Of a stretch of DNA of 42,855 nt, positions 26,478 through 34,107 are shown piece by piece. The DNA comes from an uncultured bacterium. Lineage in GTDB: Bacteria > Bacillota > Clostridia > Oscillospirales > Acutalibacteraceae. Both the position numbers and the translations under genes were made by a program. Positions within the stretch are counted from its first letter, which is position 1. Each line of letters opens with the position of its first letter. The notes beneath the pieces were generated by a model. That model made no database searches. It saw nothing but the letters and a program-made list of their open reading frames with translations, and had not been told where the DNA came from. The stretch covers positions 1-42,855 of the forward strand of contig CASFDQ010000005.1 of assembly GCA_949293385.1 (NCBI GenBank), given 5' to 3'.

Positions 26478-27818
26478 TTGTATATATCCGATAACATAAA
26501 ATACGTAGGCGTAAACGATCACGATATCGATCTTTTCGAGGGGCAGTATATTGTTCCGAACGGAATGGCCTACAATTCTTACCTTATCGAGGATGAAAAG
26601 ATCGCCGTTATGGATTCGGTGGATGCCGCTTTTGGAGAGGTATGGCTCGAGAACATCGAAAAAGAGCTTAAGGGTAAAAAGCCCGACTATCTCGTTGTTC
26701 AGCATATGGAACCCGATCACTCGGCTAATATAATTACTTTCGCCAAGGCTTATCCTGAGGCGGTTATCGTTTCCTCCGATAAGGCCTTTAAAATGATGAA
26801 AAACTTCTTCGGAACCGACTTTTCCGAAAGAAGGATAGTCGTCGGTGACGGCGATACCCTCTCACTCGGAGGCCGCGAGCTTACCTTTGTAACCGCTCCT
26901 ATGGTTCATTGGCCCGAGGTTATAGTTACCTACGACAGTACCGATAAGATTCTCTTTTCGGCCGATGCCTTCGGTAAGTTCGGCGCATTGGATACCGAGG
27001 AGGACTGGGCCTGCGAAGCCCGCCGTTATTATATCGGTATCGTCGGAAAATACGGTGCGCAGGTGCAGGCGCTCTTTAAAAAGGCCAAAGACCTCGACAT
27101 AAATATTATATGCCCGCTTCACGGACCTGTGCTAACGGGTGATCTCGGATACTATATGAATCTCTATAATATCTGGTCGAGCTACGAGCCTGAAGAAAAG
27201 GGAATTACTATTGCATATACCTCGGTTTACGGGAATACTAAAAAGGCGGTAGAATATCTCGCCGAAAAGCTCGAAAAGGCGGGGGTCAAGGTAGCGGTAA
27301 GCGACCTTGCCCGTTCGGATATGGCCGAGGTAGTTGAGGACGCCTTCCGCTACGACCGTCTGGTCCTTGCGACGACGACCTATAACGCCGATATATTCCC
27401 CTTTATGAAGGAATTTATAAATCATCTGACCGAACGCAATTTTCAAAAAAGAACGGTCGCTCTTATCGAAAACGGAAGCTGGGCTCCTACTGCCGCAAAG
27501 GCTATGAAGGGTATGCTGGAGAACTCTAAAAACCTTACCTTTACCGAAAGCACCGTTAAGATAATGTCGGCCGTAAACGACGAAACAAAAGCTCAGCTCG
27601 ACGCTCTTGCCGCCGAGCTTTTTGGAAAAACTAATGCTTCAAACGGAGGTGAAAGTTCAGTGAAATACGTATGTGATGCCTGCGGATGGGTTTACGACGA
27701 GGCTTTAGGCGATCCCGATAACGGAATTGCTCCCGGAACCAAGTTCGAAGACCTTCCCGACGATTTTGCCTGCCCCCTGTGCGGCGTAGGTAAAGATATG
27801 TTCTCTGCTGAAGAATAA
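26478..27818 (+). CDS. Flavodiiron protein with C-terminal rubredoxin (oxygen/NO reductase)
   Basis: 446 residues in three domains. The metallo-beta-lactamase-like diiron domain (about 1-240) has ligands His76, Glu78, Asp80, His81, His144, Asp163 and His215. The flavodoxin domain (about 241-385) has the FMN loop [10 protein letters not shown]. The C-terminal rubredoxin has Cys399, Cys402, Cys432 and Cys435. Such proteins reduce O2 to water or NO to N2O in the cytoplasm of anaerobes, with rubredoxin feeding electrons. The start is TTG with GAGGTG 6 nt upstream. The rubredoxin boundary coincides with a strong internal ribosome-binding site and an in-frame GTG, described separately. Confidence 0.93.
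   Translation: MYISDNIKYVGVNDHDIDLFEGQYIVPNGMAYNSYLIEDEKIAVMDSVDAAFGEVWLENIEKELKGKKPDYLVVQHMEPDHSANIITFAKAYPEAVIVSSDKAFKMMKNFFGTDFSERRIVVGDGDTLSLGGRELTFVTAPMVHWPEVIVTYDSTDKILFSADAFGKFGALDTEEDWACEARRYYIGIVGKYGAQVQALFKKAKDLDINIICPLHGPVLTGDLGYYMNLYNIWSSYEPEEKGITIAYTSVYGNTKKAVEYLAEKLEKAGVKVAVSDLARSDMAEVVEDAFRYDRLVLATTTYNADIFPFMKEFINHLTERNFQKRTVALIENGSWAPTAAKAMKGMLENSKNLTFTESTVKIMSAVNDETKAQLDALAAELFGKTNASNGGESSVKYVCDACGWVYDEALGDPDNGIAPGTKFEDLPDDFACPLCGVGKDMFSAEE
27645..27818 (+). other. Possible internal translation start giving free rubredoxin
   Basis: GGAGGTGA (27645-27652), an 8-base match to the anti-Shine-Dalgarno, is followed by 7 nt and an in-frame GTG (27660). Translation from there yields a complete 52-residue rubredoxin: C-x2-C at positions 5 and 8, C-x2-C at 38 and 41, and the usual GW.Y and DF.CP.CG context. 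The site encodes the linker NGGESS. It may be the relic of a recent gene fusion or an active second start. Confidence 0.55.
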
Positions 27819-27821
27819 TAA

Positions 27822-27867
27822 AAAAGATCCTGCGATCTCGGGTATATGCCCGTTCGCAGGATCTTTT
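27822..27867. terminator. Bidirectional terminator between the flavodiiron gene and araC-type gene
   Basis: AAAAGATCCTGCGA (27822-27835) pairs with TCGCAGGATCTTTT (27854-27867), with an inner CGGG/CCCG hairpin. Flanking A and T runs allow use on both strands. The right arm overlaps the stop codon of the minus-strand regulator. Confidence 0.85.
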
Positions 27868-28633
27868 ATTTTCTCATTTCGGCCGGTGTCTGTCCTATGA
27901 TCTGCTTAAAGACAAGATTGAAATTCCTGATACTCTGAAAGCCGCTCTTTTCGGCTATCTCGGTTACCGTCAGATCTGTCGTCTGAAGAAGCTCGGCGGC
28001 CGCCTCAACGCGGTAGCTGTTTAAAAGCTGATTGAAATTTATTCCGTAGCCCTTGTTTAAAAGCCGAGAAAGATAATGATATTCGTAACCGAATTTCTCC
28101 GCAAGGGTCTTAAGACTGATATTTTCACTGTAACGCTCGGCTATCTCGTCGAGCATCTGACCGACTATAAAATCGTTATTCTTTTTAACCTGAACAAGGG
28201 TGGCGTTTTTAAGATAGTCGTCACAAATTGCGTAAAAGCAGCCCTTTCTCAGAAGCAGTCCGCCGTCCCTATCGATAAGACACTTTTTTACCATATCGAA
28301 AATCGGCTCGCTTAAGGTAAAAAAGGCGGTTTCGCCCTGCCTTCCCTTTAGCATCGAGCAAAATTTCGGAACGTAATCCTCGCCGAAAACCGCAACCCAA
28401 ATCTGCGCATTTCCCGAAGCCTCAAAGGAATGTATCTGATTTGAAAGAACCAAAGCGGCCTGTTTCGGGAGCAAGACCCTGCTTTTTCCGCTGACCGATA
28501 CGAAAACTTCTCCTTCTGCACAGAGTATAAATTCAAGGTTTCTGTGAAAGTGGGGCTTATAAACGGTATCCTTGTAGGATACGAAATTATAGTTATAGTT
28601 GCCTCTGGAATTATGCGGCTGATGATATATCAT
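27866..28633 (-). CDS. AraC-family regulator, divergent from the glycyl radical genes
   Basis: 255 residues. The N-terminal cupin-like sensor domain includes YKPHFHRNLEFILCAEGE. The C-terminal double helix-turn-helix includes SLKTLAEKFGYEYHYLSRLLNKGYG and the second motif TVTEIAEKSGFQSIRNFNLVFKQIIGQTPAEMRK. Sugar-binding AraC proteins of this type commonly activate a neighbouring catabolic operon. I prefer ATG 28633 over an in-frame TTG at 28645, which has no ribosome-binding site; GGGGGA lies just upstream of the ATG. Its probable target is the divergent activase/glycyl radical operon. Confidence 0.87.
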   Translation of the reverse strand: MIYHQPHNSRGNYNYNFVSYKDTVYKPHFHRNLEFILCAEGEVFVSVSGKSRVLLPKQAALVLSNQIHSFEASGNAQIWVAVFGEDYVPKFCSMLKGRQGETAFFTLSEPIFDMVKKCLIDRDGGLLLRKGCFYAICDDYLKNATLVQVKKNNDFIVGQMLDEIAERYSENISLKTLAEKFGYEYHYLSRLLNKGYGINFNQLLNSYRVEAAAELLQTTDLTVTEIAEKSGFQSIRNFNLVFKQIIGQTPAEMRK

Positions 28634-28654
28634 AGCTTCCCCCAAAAAGATAAA

Positions 28655-28686
28655 ATATTGCTACTCTATTATAACATATTTCTTTT
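28655..28686 (+). promoter_or_regulatory. Imperfect 21-bp-spaced direct repeat, candidate AraC binding sites
   Basis: ATATTGCTACT (28655-28665) and ATATTTCTTTT (28676-28686) agree at 8 of 11 positions and start exactly 21 bp apart, two DNA turns, the usual AraC half-site spacing. They lie just upstream of the weak -35 region of the glycyl radical operon and share the ATATT core seen at 40541-40568. Confidence 0.35.
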
Positions 28687-28695
28687 AAAAAACAA
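28668..28695 (-). promoter_or_regulatory. Promoter of the AraC-type gene
   Basis: Minus strand: TTGTTT (28695-28690), 16 bp, perfect TATAAT (28673-28668). Predicted start near 28661. It overlaps the candidate AraC repeats, so autoregulation is possible. Confidence 0.5.
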
Positions 28696-28705
28696 GGGCC
28701 GATAA

Positions 28706-28711
28706 TATAAT
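28706..28711 (+). promoter_or_regulatory. -10 box of the glycyl radical operon
   Basis: A perfect TATAAT, but the expected -35 position (28683-28688, TTTTAA) is poor. That is normal for a promoter that needs an activator such as the divergent AraC protein. Predicted start near 28718; the activase ribosome-binding site GGGGAGGGG is at 28722-28730. Confidence 0.5.
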
Positions 28712-28738
28712 AAAAGAAAAAGGGGAGGGGAAGCTTGC

Positions 28739-29574
28739 TTGAAAGGTAATATTTTTTCTATCGAAGAATTTGCCGTTTTCGACGGACCGGGAATTAGAAT
28801 TTCGGTCTTCTTAAAGGGCTGTCCTCTTTGCTGTATGTGGTGTCACAGTCCCGAGGGTCAAAGCTCTGAGAGAGAGCTTATAAGATCTCCCAACGGATGC
28901 TTAAACTGCGGTGCCTGCGTGCCGTTTCTCGGCGGCAATGAACCTACCGAAAAGGCCCTTACCGTCTGTCCGAGAAATCTTATCAGGCTCTGCGGCGAAG
29001 CCTTTACCCCCGAGGAGCTTTTTTCAAGGCTTTCCCCTAAGCTTGATATGGTAAATTCGGCGGGGGGAGGAATTACCTTTTCGGGCGGAGAACCCCTTGC
29101 ACAAAGCGAATTTTTGCTAAGCTGTCTAAAGCTTTTTAAGGGAAAAACTCACCGAGCCGTTCAGACAAGCGGCTTTGCCGACCGTAATACCTTTAAAGCC
29201 GTGCTGAGCGAATGTGATTATATGCTTTTCGACCTTAAGCTTATGGACAAAAAAAGCATATTGAGTATACCGCTCAGAGCAATGATATCATACTAAAAAA
29301 TTACCGTGTTTTAGCAAGTTCGGGTCTTCCCTTTATAACCCGAGTTCCCCTTATTCCGACCGTTAACGATACTTCGGAAAATCTCGAAGCGACCGCCGCT
29401 TTTATGGCAGAAAACGGCGTTTCGAAAATAGAATTTTTACCTTATAATACCTCCGCAGGAGCCAAATATGCCGCCGCGGGAAAAATATATCGTCCGACCT
29501 TTCCCGAGGAAGTAAGGCCCGAGATCCGCCCCGAGATCTTCGAAAAATACAGAATTGAGGTTTCCGTTTTATGA
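28739..29574 (+). pseudogene. Glycyl-radical enzyme activating protein, frameshifted
   Basis: Radical SAM activase for the following enzyme. The first part (TTG start, GGGGAGGGG 8 nt upstream) has the cluster motif Cys28-x3-Cys32-x2-Cys35 in a CPLCCMWCHSPEG context. It also has an auxiliary ferredoxin-like set, Cys54, Cys57, Cys60 and Cys77, and the GGGITFSGGEPLAQ glycine-rich motif. The reading frame breaks at a run of seven A (29249-29255) and stops at 29296. Adding one A restores the conserved continuation HIEYTAQSNDIILKNYRVL and an open frame to TGA 29574, which overlaps the next ATG (ATGA). So one base is missing relative to the ancestral frame: a mutation, an assembly error, or a site of slippage. 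Confidence 0.8.
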
Positions 29575-31579
29575 CCGAAAGAGTTAAAAAATATCTTGAT
29601 CTTCATCTTTCCCGAACCTATCGCAAAAGCCGTAAGGAGGCTGATTTCAGTCTCGACGAATACAAAGACTTAGACGAAAACCTTTATGCCGCCGAGCTTT
29701 TTTCAGCCTGCGCCGAAATTGAGGAGCCGTTTTTTTACGAAAACGATATTTTCGGCTTTAACCGAGGCTGTGTAATTACCGCCGAGGACTCAAAGGCCTG
29801 GAAGATAGATAACCTTACCCCGAATTATTCCGCGCTTATCGACTGTGGCACCGAGAAGCTTAAAAAACGCATAAATGCCTATATGACCGTCGCCGATGAA
29901 AAGCAGAAAAACTTCTATTTAGCCGTCTTAAAGGTGCTTGATTCTTTTGAAAAGCTTGCCGACCGATATAGAGACGCCGCTAAGGAGTGCGGTAAAACGA
30001 AACTCTACGAAGCCCTTTGTAACGTTCCCCGTAAGGCAGCTTCAAGCTTTTATGAAGCCTGCCTTTATCAGAAGATGATAATCTTTATGCTTCGGCTTAT
30101 AAACCCTTGGCTCTGACTCTGGGGCGATTCGACCAATATATGTATAAATATTTTCTTGCCGATAAGGAAAAGGGTAAAACCACCGAAGAGCTCTTCGAAA
30201 TTTTAGAGCTTTATTTTATATCCCTTAATATGGATACCGATATCTACGGCGGAGTACAGCAGGGCGACAACGGTCAAAGTATCGTCCTCGGAGGCTACGA
30301 CCTTAACGGAAACGATTCCTTTAACGAGCTTTCCGAGCTTTGTATAAAGGCCTCCTGTGAGCTTTGTCTTATCGAGCCGAAGATCAACCTGCGAGTTTCA
30401 AAAAAGACTCCTCGTGAGCGTTATCGGCTTGCTACCGAGCTTACTAAAAAGGGTCTCGGATTTCCGCAGTATTCTAACGATGATATAGTCATTCCCGCCC
30501 TTATAAAGCTTGGCTACGCACCCGAGGACGCGGCGAATTACTCGATAGCCGCCTGCTGGGAGTTTATAATTCCGGGAAAGGGCCTCGACATACCCAACGC
30601 AGAAAACATTTGCGTCCCGAGGCAGGTTAATAACGCGATAATTAAAAGCCTTAAGACCTCCGATACCTTTGAGGAGCTTTTGAAGGCCGCCGAGGATGAG
30701 ATCGAGGGTTATATCGAAGTGATGATAGAGGATAAGCGGATAAACCGACCCTATACCGTATTTCAGAGTCATCCGTTTCTTTCCCTTATGATCGACGGCT
30801 GCATTGAGCAGGGAACAGACCTTAAATACGTGAAGGGTTGCTATCGGAATTTCGGAAGTCACTCTATCGGCCTTTCGGTTGCCGCCGATGCGCTGGCTGC
30901 GGTTAAAAAGGTTATCTATGAGGATAAAACGGTGGATAAGGACCGTCTTCTTACCGCCCTTAAGACCGACTATGAAAATGACCCCGAGCTTAGAAATCTC
31001 CTTATTTCCTGCCCGAAGGTAGGTAATGACGATGACTATGCCGATAGCCTGATGGTCCATATAATGAAGTTTATCGCAAAAAAGCTTAACCGCCGATCCA
31101 ACGGGCAGGGAGGAATATGGCGAAGCGCTACGGGCAGTGCGCAAAATTATTACTATGCCGCAAAGGATGACCCCGCTACTGCCGACGGACGAAAGGCATA
31201 TACTCCCTATCCCTCAAGCTATTCTCCGACCCTTACCGCCAAGCTCAGCGGCCCTCTTTCGGTAATAAGGTCCTTTACCAAGCCTGACCTTACCGAATCC
31301 TGTAACGGCGGTCCTCTTACTATGGAGGTTCACGACAACGTTTTCAGAAATCTCGAGGGAGAAGGAAAGGTTGCCGATATGGTGAAGCTCTTTATCGATA
31401 TGGGAGGTCATCAGCTTCAGCTTAACGCAATAAATCGGGAAAGGCTTCTTGACGCTCAAAAGCATCCTGAAAATTATCCTAATTTAGTAGTAAGAGTCTG
31501 GGGCTGGAGCGGCTATTTCGTAGAGCTTGACCCCGCTTTCCAAAATCACATAATTTCCCGAACCGAATTTACTTTTTAA
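29571..31579 (+). pseudogene. Divergent glycyl radical enzyme (pyruvate formate-lyase family), frameshifted
   Basis: About 670 residues once joined, shorter than the usual 750-800. Part one (29571-30116) holds the N-terminal PFL domain up to SSFYEACLYQKMIIFMLRL. Part two continues from about 30107 with LALTLGRFDQYMYKYF. One extra base within the CCC at 30104-30106 rejoins them (INPLALTLG). The thiyl cysteine is in NYSIAACWEF (TGC at 30554), where characterised families have GCVE. The glycyl radical site is VVRVWGWSGYF, with the Gly codon at 31502, where relatives have RV[SAT]GY. Both motifs are unusual, so the substrate class cannot be named. The ATG overlaps the activase stop (ATGA). Confidence 0.8.
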
Positions 31580-31608
31580 TTGACTTAAAGGCGCGAAGAC
31601 TGTATCAT
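31580..31608 (+). promoter_or_regulatory. Possible promoter of the kinase gene, nested in the upstream terminator
   Basis: TTGACT (31580-31585), 17 bp, TATCAT (31603-31608). The -10 box lies inside the left arm and loop of the terminator hairpin at 31591-31625. A transcript beginning near 31615 would not contain the whole hairpin and so would escape it. Confidence 0.5.
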
Positions 31609-31631
31609 AAATACAGCCTCCGCGCTTTTTT
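31587..31631 (+). terminator. Terminator after the glycyl radical enzyme gene
   Basis: GCGCG (31591-31595) pairs with CGCGC (31621-31625), and inside it CTGTAT (31600-31605) pairs with ATACAG (31611-31616). TTTTTT follows (31626-31631). It sits 11 bp after the stop codon. Confidence 0.75.
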
Positions 31632-31653
31632 ATAGTTTTTAAGGAGAATATTT

Positions 31654-32514
31654 ATGAAGCTTTTAGCCTTCGGAGAAATACTTTGGGACGTCTTTCCCGA
31701 TAAGAAATGTATAGGCGGTGCGCCGCTGAATTTTGCCGCCGCCGCTAAGCAGGGGAGCGAGGCTTATATACTGTCTGCCGTAGGAAGAGACCCCCTTGGA
31801 GAAGACGCGCTGACCTTTTTAAAAGATAAAAAGATTAAGACCGATTATGTTGGGCTCTCCTCCCTCGAAACGGGAAAATGCCTCGTAACCTTAGACCAAA
31901 AGGGCGTTCCGAATTACGACCTTTTAAGCGGCGTTGCCTGGGACGAAATAGAGGGCGGGCCTAAAGAAGCTTTCGACGTGTTTTACTTCGGCACTCTTGC
32001 TCTCAGAAGCAAAATAAACCTTAAAACGGTCAAAGAAATCTTAAAAAGTAATACCTTTAAAGAAATTTTCGCTGACGTAAATATCCGTCCGCCTTATTAT
32101 TCCTCCGAAATCTTGGCTTTTGTGTCCGAGAAGGCTACCGTCCTTAAAATAAGTGATGAGGAGCTTCCGATATATCTTAGAGAACTCGGATTACCTGCCG
32201 AGTCTTCTTATAAAAACGCCGCAAAGCTTATCACGAAGACCTTTAACAATCTTAAACTCGTTATAATTACCTTAGGGGAAAAAGGAGCCTACGTTTACGA
32301 TGCCGAAAAAAGCCTTGAATATTCGTGCGATGCCGTAAAGGCCGAGGTAAAATCTACCGTCGGAGCAGGTGACAGCTTTTCGGCTACCTTTATCTGTGAG
32401 TATATGAAGGGAAGCGATATACCTACCTGCCTGCATCGTGCCTCCGAAATAGCCGCCTTCGTCGTGTCGCAGGTTGGTGCTATTCCCGATTATCCCGAAG
32501 ACCTTAAAATGTGA
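31654..32514 (+). CDS. PfkB-family carbohydrate kinase, fructokinase-like
   Basis: 286 residues, ribokinase fold. The N-terminal LLAFGEILWDVFPD and GGAPLNFAAAAKQG match fructokinases. The C-terminal anion hole and catalytic base are in VKSTVGAGDSFSATF, with Asp as base, and VITLGEKGAYVY precedes it. It would phosphorylate fructose or a related ketose or aldose with ATP. AAGGAG precedes the ATG. It lies between the glycyl radical genes and the GH16 gene with its own promoter and terminator, so it is a single-gene unit. Exact sugar not determinable here. Confidence 0.87.
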   Translation: MKLLAFGEILWDVFPDKKCIGGAPLNFAAAAKQGSEAYILSAVGRDPLGEDALTFLKDKKIKTDYVGLSSLETGKCLVTLDQKGVPNYDLLSGVAWDEIEGGPKEAFDVFYFGTLALRSKINLKTVKEILKSNTFKEIFADVNIRPPYYSSEILAFVSEKATVLKISDEELPIYLRELGLPAESSYKNAAKLITKTFNNLKLVIITLGEKGAYVYDAEKSLEYSCDAVKAEVKSTVGAGDSFSATFICEYMKGSDIPTCLHRASEIAAFVVSQVGAIPDYPEDLKM

Positions 32515-32521
32515 TTTTTAT

Positions 32522-32547
32522 AAACGGCTGCCGAAATCAGCCGTTTT
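32522..32547 (+). terminator. Terminator after the PfkB kinase gene
   Basis: AAACGGCTG (32522-32530) pairs with CAGCCGTTT (32538-32546) around a 7-nt loop, with a run of four T (32544-32547). Short T-tract, moderate strength. Confidence 0.7.
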
Positions 32548-32602
32548 GTCCATATTTGCGACCGTTTTTGCTATGGACGGCGCCATAACCTTCGTATATA
32601 AT
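32548..32602 (+). promoter_or_regulatory. Promoter of the GH16/repeat-protein operon with flanking inverted repeat
   Basis: TGGACG (32574-32579), 17 bp, TATAAT (32597-32602); predicted start near 32609. GTCCATA (32548-32554) and TATGGAC (32572-32578) form a 7-bp inverted repeat whose right arm covers the -35 box. The left arm overlaps CCATATT (32550-32556), the heptamer repeated in front of the DUF4838 gene. Confidence 0.55.
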
Positions 32603-32646
32603 AAAGATACACAGTTAGCCTACTTTGATTCAGGAGGACGATCATT

Positions 32647-34089
32647 ATGCGAATTAAAGGTTTTATCAGCTTGATGCTGGCGTCATTCTTAGCCCTTTCT
32701 TTTTGTGCCTGCGCCAAGGCCGACGATACCGACGTAGTTTCCTCGTCGAAGCCGAACGAGCCGGAAAAAGAGTGGAGAGAGCCTGCCGTGAAGGAGAATA
32801 ACGAAAGGTTTATCGATACCGACGGCGACTTCGAATACGCCACGGTCGATTTTGACGTTTCTGAAGATCACGTTATAATCGTTCCGAAAAATGATAAAGA
32901 AGCGGTCAAGTCTGCGAAAACGCTGAAGTCCTTCTTCGCCGAAAAAGCAAAGGTCGATCTACAGATCAAAACCGATAATACCTCCGCATCCTCTTTAGAA
33001 ATTCTTATCGGTAAAACGAACCGAAACGAAAGCAATAAGGACCTAAAGGAAAACGAGCTTGAGGTCTCGGTCAAGGGCACGAAGCTTGTTTTTAGCGGCG
33101 GTCATCCCGTTACCGTAAACTCGTCGGTAGATAAGTTCGTCCGTCTTGCCCCCGAAAAGGGAAAGGCCGTTACCTTTAAGCTTTCTACCGACTTTGCCTC
33201 GACCGCTCTCGACGGATATAAATACGTTTGGGGCGACGAGTTTGAAGGAAACGATATTAACCTTTCAAAATGGGATTTTGATGCGCGTATGTCGGGAACT
33301 AAGTCGATAGAGCTTTCCTGGGGAAAGGAAACTACAGACGTTAGCGACGGCCGACTTAAGCTCAGAGCCATCCGTTACTATAATCCTCATAATCCCGACG
33401 TCGAGTTCAGAGTACCTTACTCTACCGTAACGAGATATAAGATGAACTACGTTTACGGCTACGCTGAGATCCGTGCCCGTATCCCCTTTACCGAGGGCGT
33501 ATGGCCTTCCTTCTGGGCGCTTACGTCAAGAATAGATCAAAACGGTAATTTTGATAACGATTATATTAACAAATGGGACTACAATATCGAAATAGACGTC
33601 TTCGAGGTGTTCGGTACCGAAAGTAAGGTTGTGCCCGCTGTGCATAAATGGTATAAGTCTTATAATTACAACGAAATGCACGGAGTAGAAGGCACCTCTA
33701 ATCACACTTCGGTTGGTTTCCGCTATTGGGATTTCGCAGAGCGCGGTCATCAAGATATCTCTAACCTCAGCAACGAATATCACACCTATGGCTTTGAATG
33801 GACCGAAAATGCGCTCTCTATGTACGTTGACGGAGAGAAGTATACCTCGCTGACTATAGCCGAATCCTTCGATAAGTATGACGATATGTCACACTTCCAC
33901 GATCCTATCTTCATTTTGTTTAACAACCACGTCTTTGCGAACGATTCCAGCTATAAGCCTAACGTCATAAACAATAATCTTACAGGTCTTCCCGCAGAAT
34001 ACTTTATCGACTGGTTCCGCTTGTATCAGAAGCCGGGCGTAGGTAAGCTTTATATCGACGAGACCGTACGTTCCTACGAAGGACGATAA
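32647..34089 (+). CDS. Secreted lipoprotein with GH16 endo-beta-glucanase-type domain
   Basis: 480 residues. A lipoprotein-type signal ends in FCAC (likely lipidated Cys22), followed by a charged linker. Residues about 68-180 resemble the non-catalytic N-terminal domain of alpha-glucuronidase/GH20-like enzymes (LEILIGKTNR and similar). Residues about 190-470 are GH16. The catalytic motif is EIDVFEVFG, matching E-x-D-x-x-E of laminarinases and related enzymes, and YGYAEIRARIPFTEGVWPSFWAL is the usual aromatic core. It should cut internal beta-1,3 or mixed beta-glucan, or galactan linkages, on the cell surface. Six of the last residues (VRSYEGR) are unremarkable. It is followed 18 bp later by the repeat-protein gene in the same operon. 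Confidence 0.88.
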   Translation: MRIKGFISLMLASFLALSFCACAKADDTDVVSSSKPNEPEKEWREPAVKENNERFIDTDGDFEYATVDFDVSEDHVIIVPKNDKEAVKSAKTLKSFFAEKAKVDLQIKTDNTSASSLEILIGKTNRNESNKDLKENELEVSVKGTKLVFSGGHPVTVNSSVDKFVRLAPEKGKAVTFKLSTDFASTALDGYKYVWGDEFEGNDINLSKWDFDARMSGTKSIELSWGKETTDVSDGRLKLRAIRYYNPHNPDVEFRVPYSTVTRYKMNYVYGYAEIRARIPFTEGVWPSFWALTSRIDQNGNFDNDYINKWDYNIEIDVFEVFGTESKVVPAVHKWYKSYNYNEMHGVEGTSNHTSVGFRYWDFAERGHQDISNLSNEYHTYGFEWTENALSMYVDGEKYTSLTIAESFDKYDDMSHFHDPIFILFNNHVFANDSSYKPNVINNNLTGLPAEYFIDWFRLYQKPGVGKLYIDETVRSYEGR

Positions 34090-34107
34090 CCGAAAGGAGG
34101 AAAACTT

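Noticed and set aside
28739..31579. Programmed frameshifting as the default explanation for both broken glycyl radical genes
   Set aside because: Only the A-run in the activase resembles a slippery site; the CCC break in the enzyme does not, so mutation or sequence error is the simpler view.
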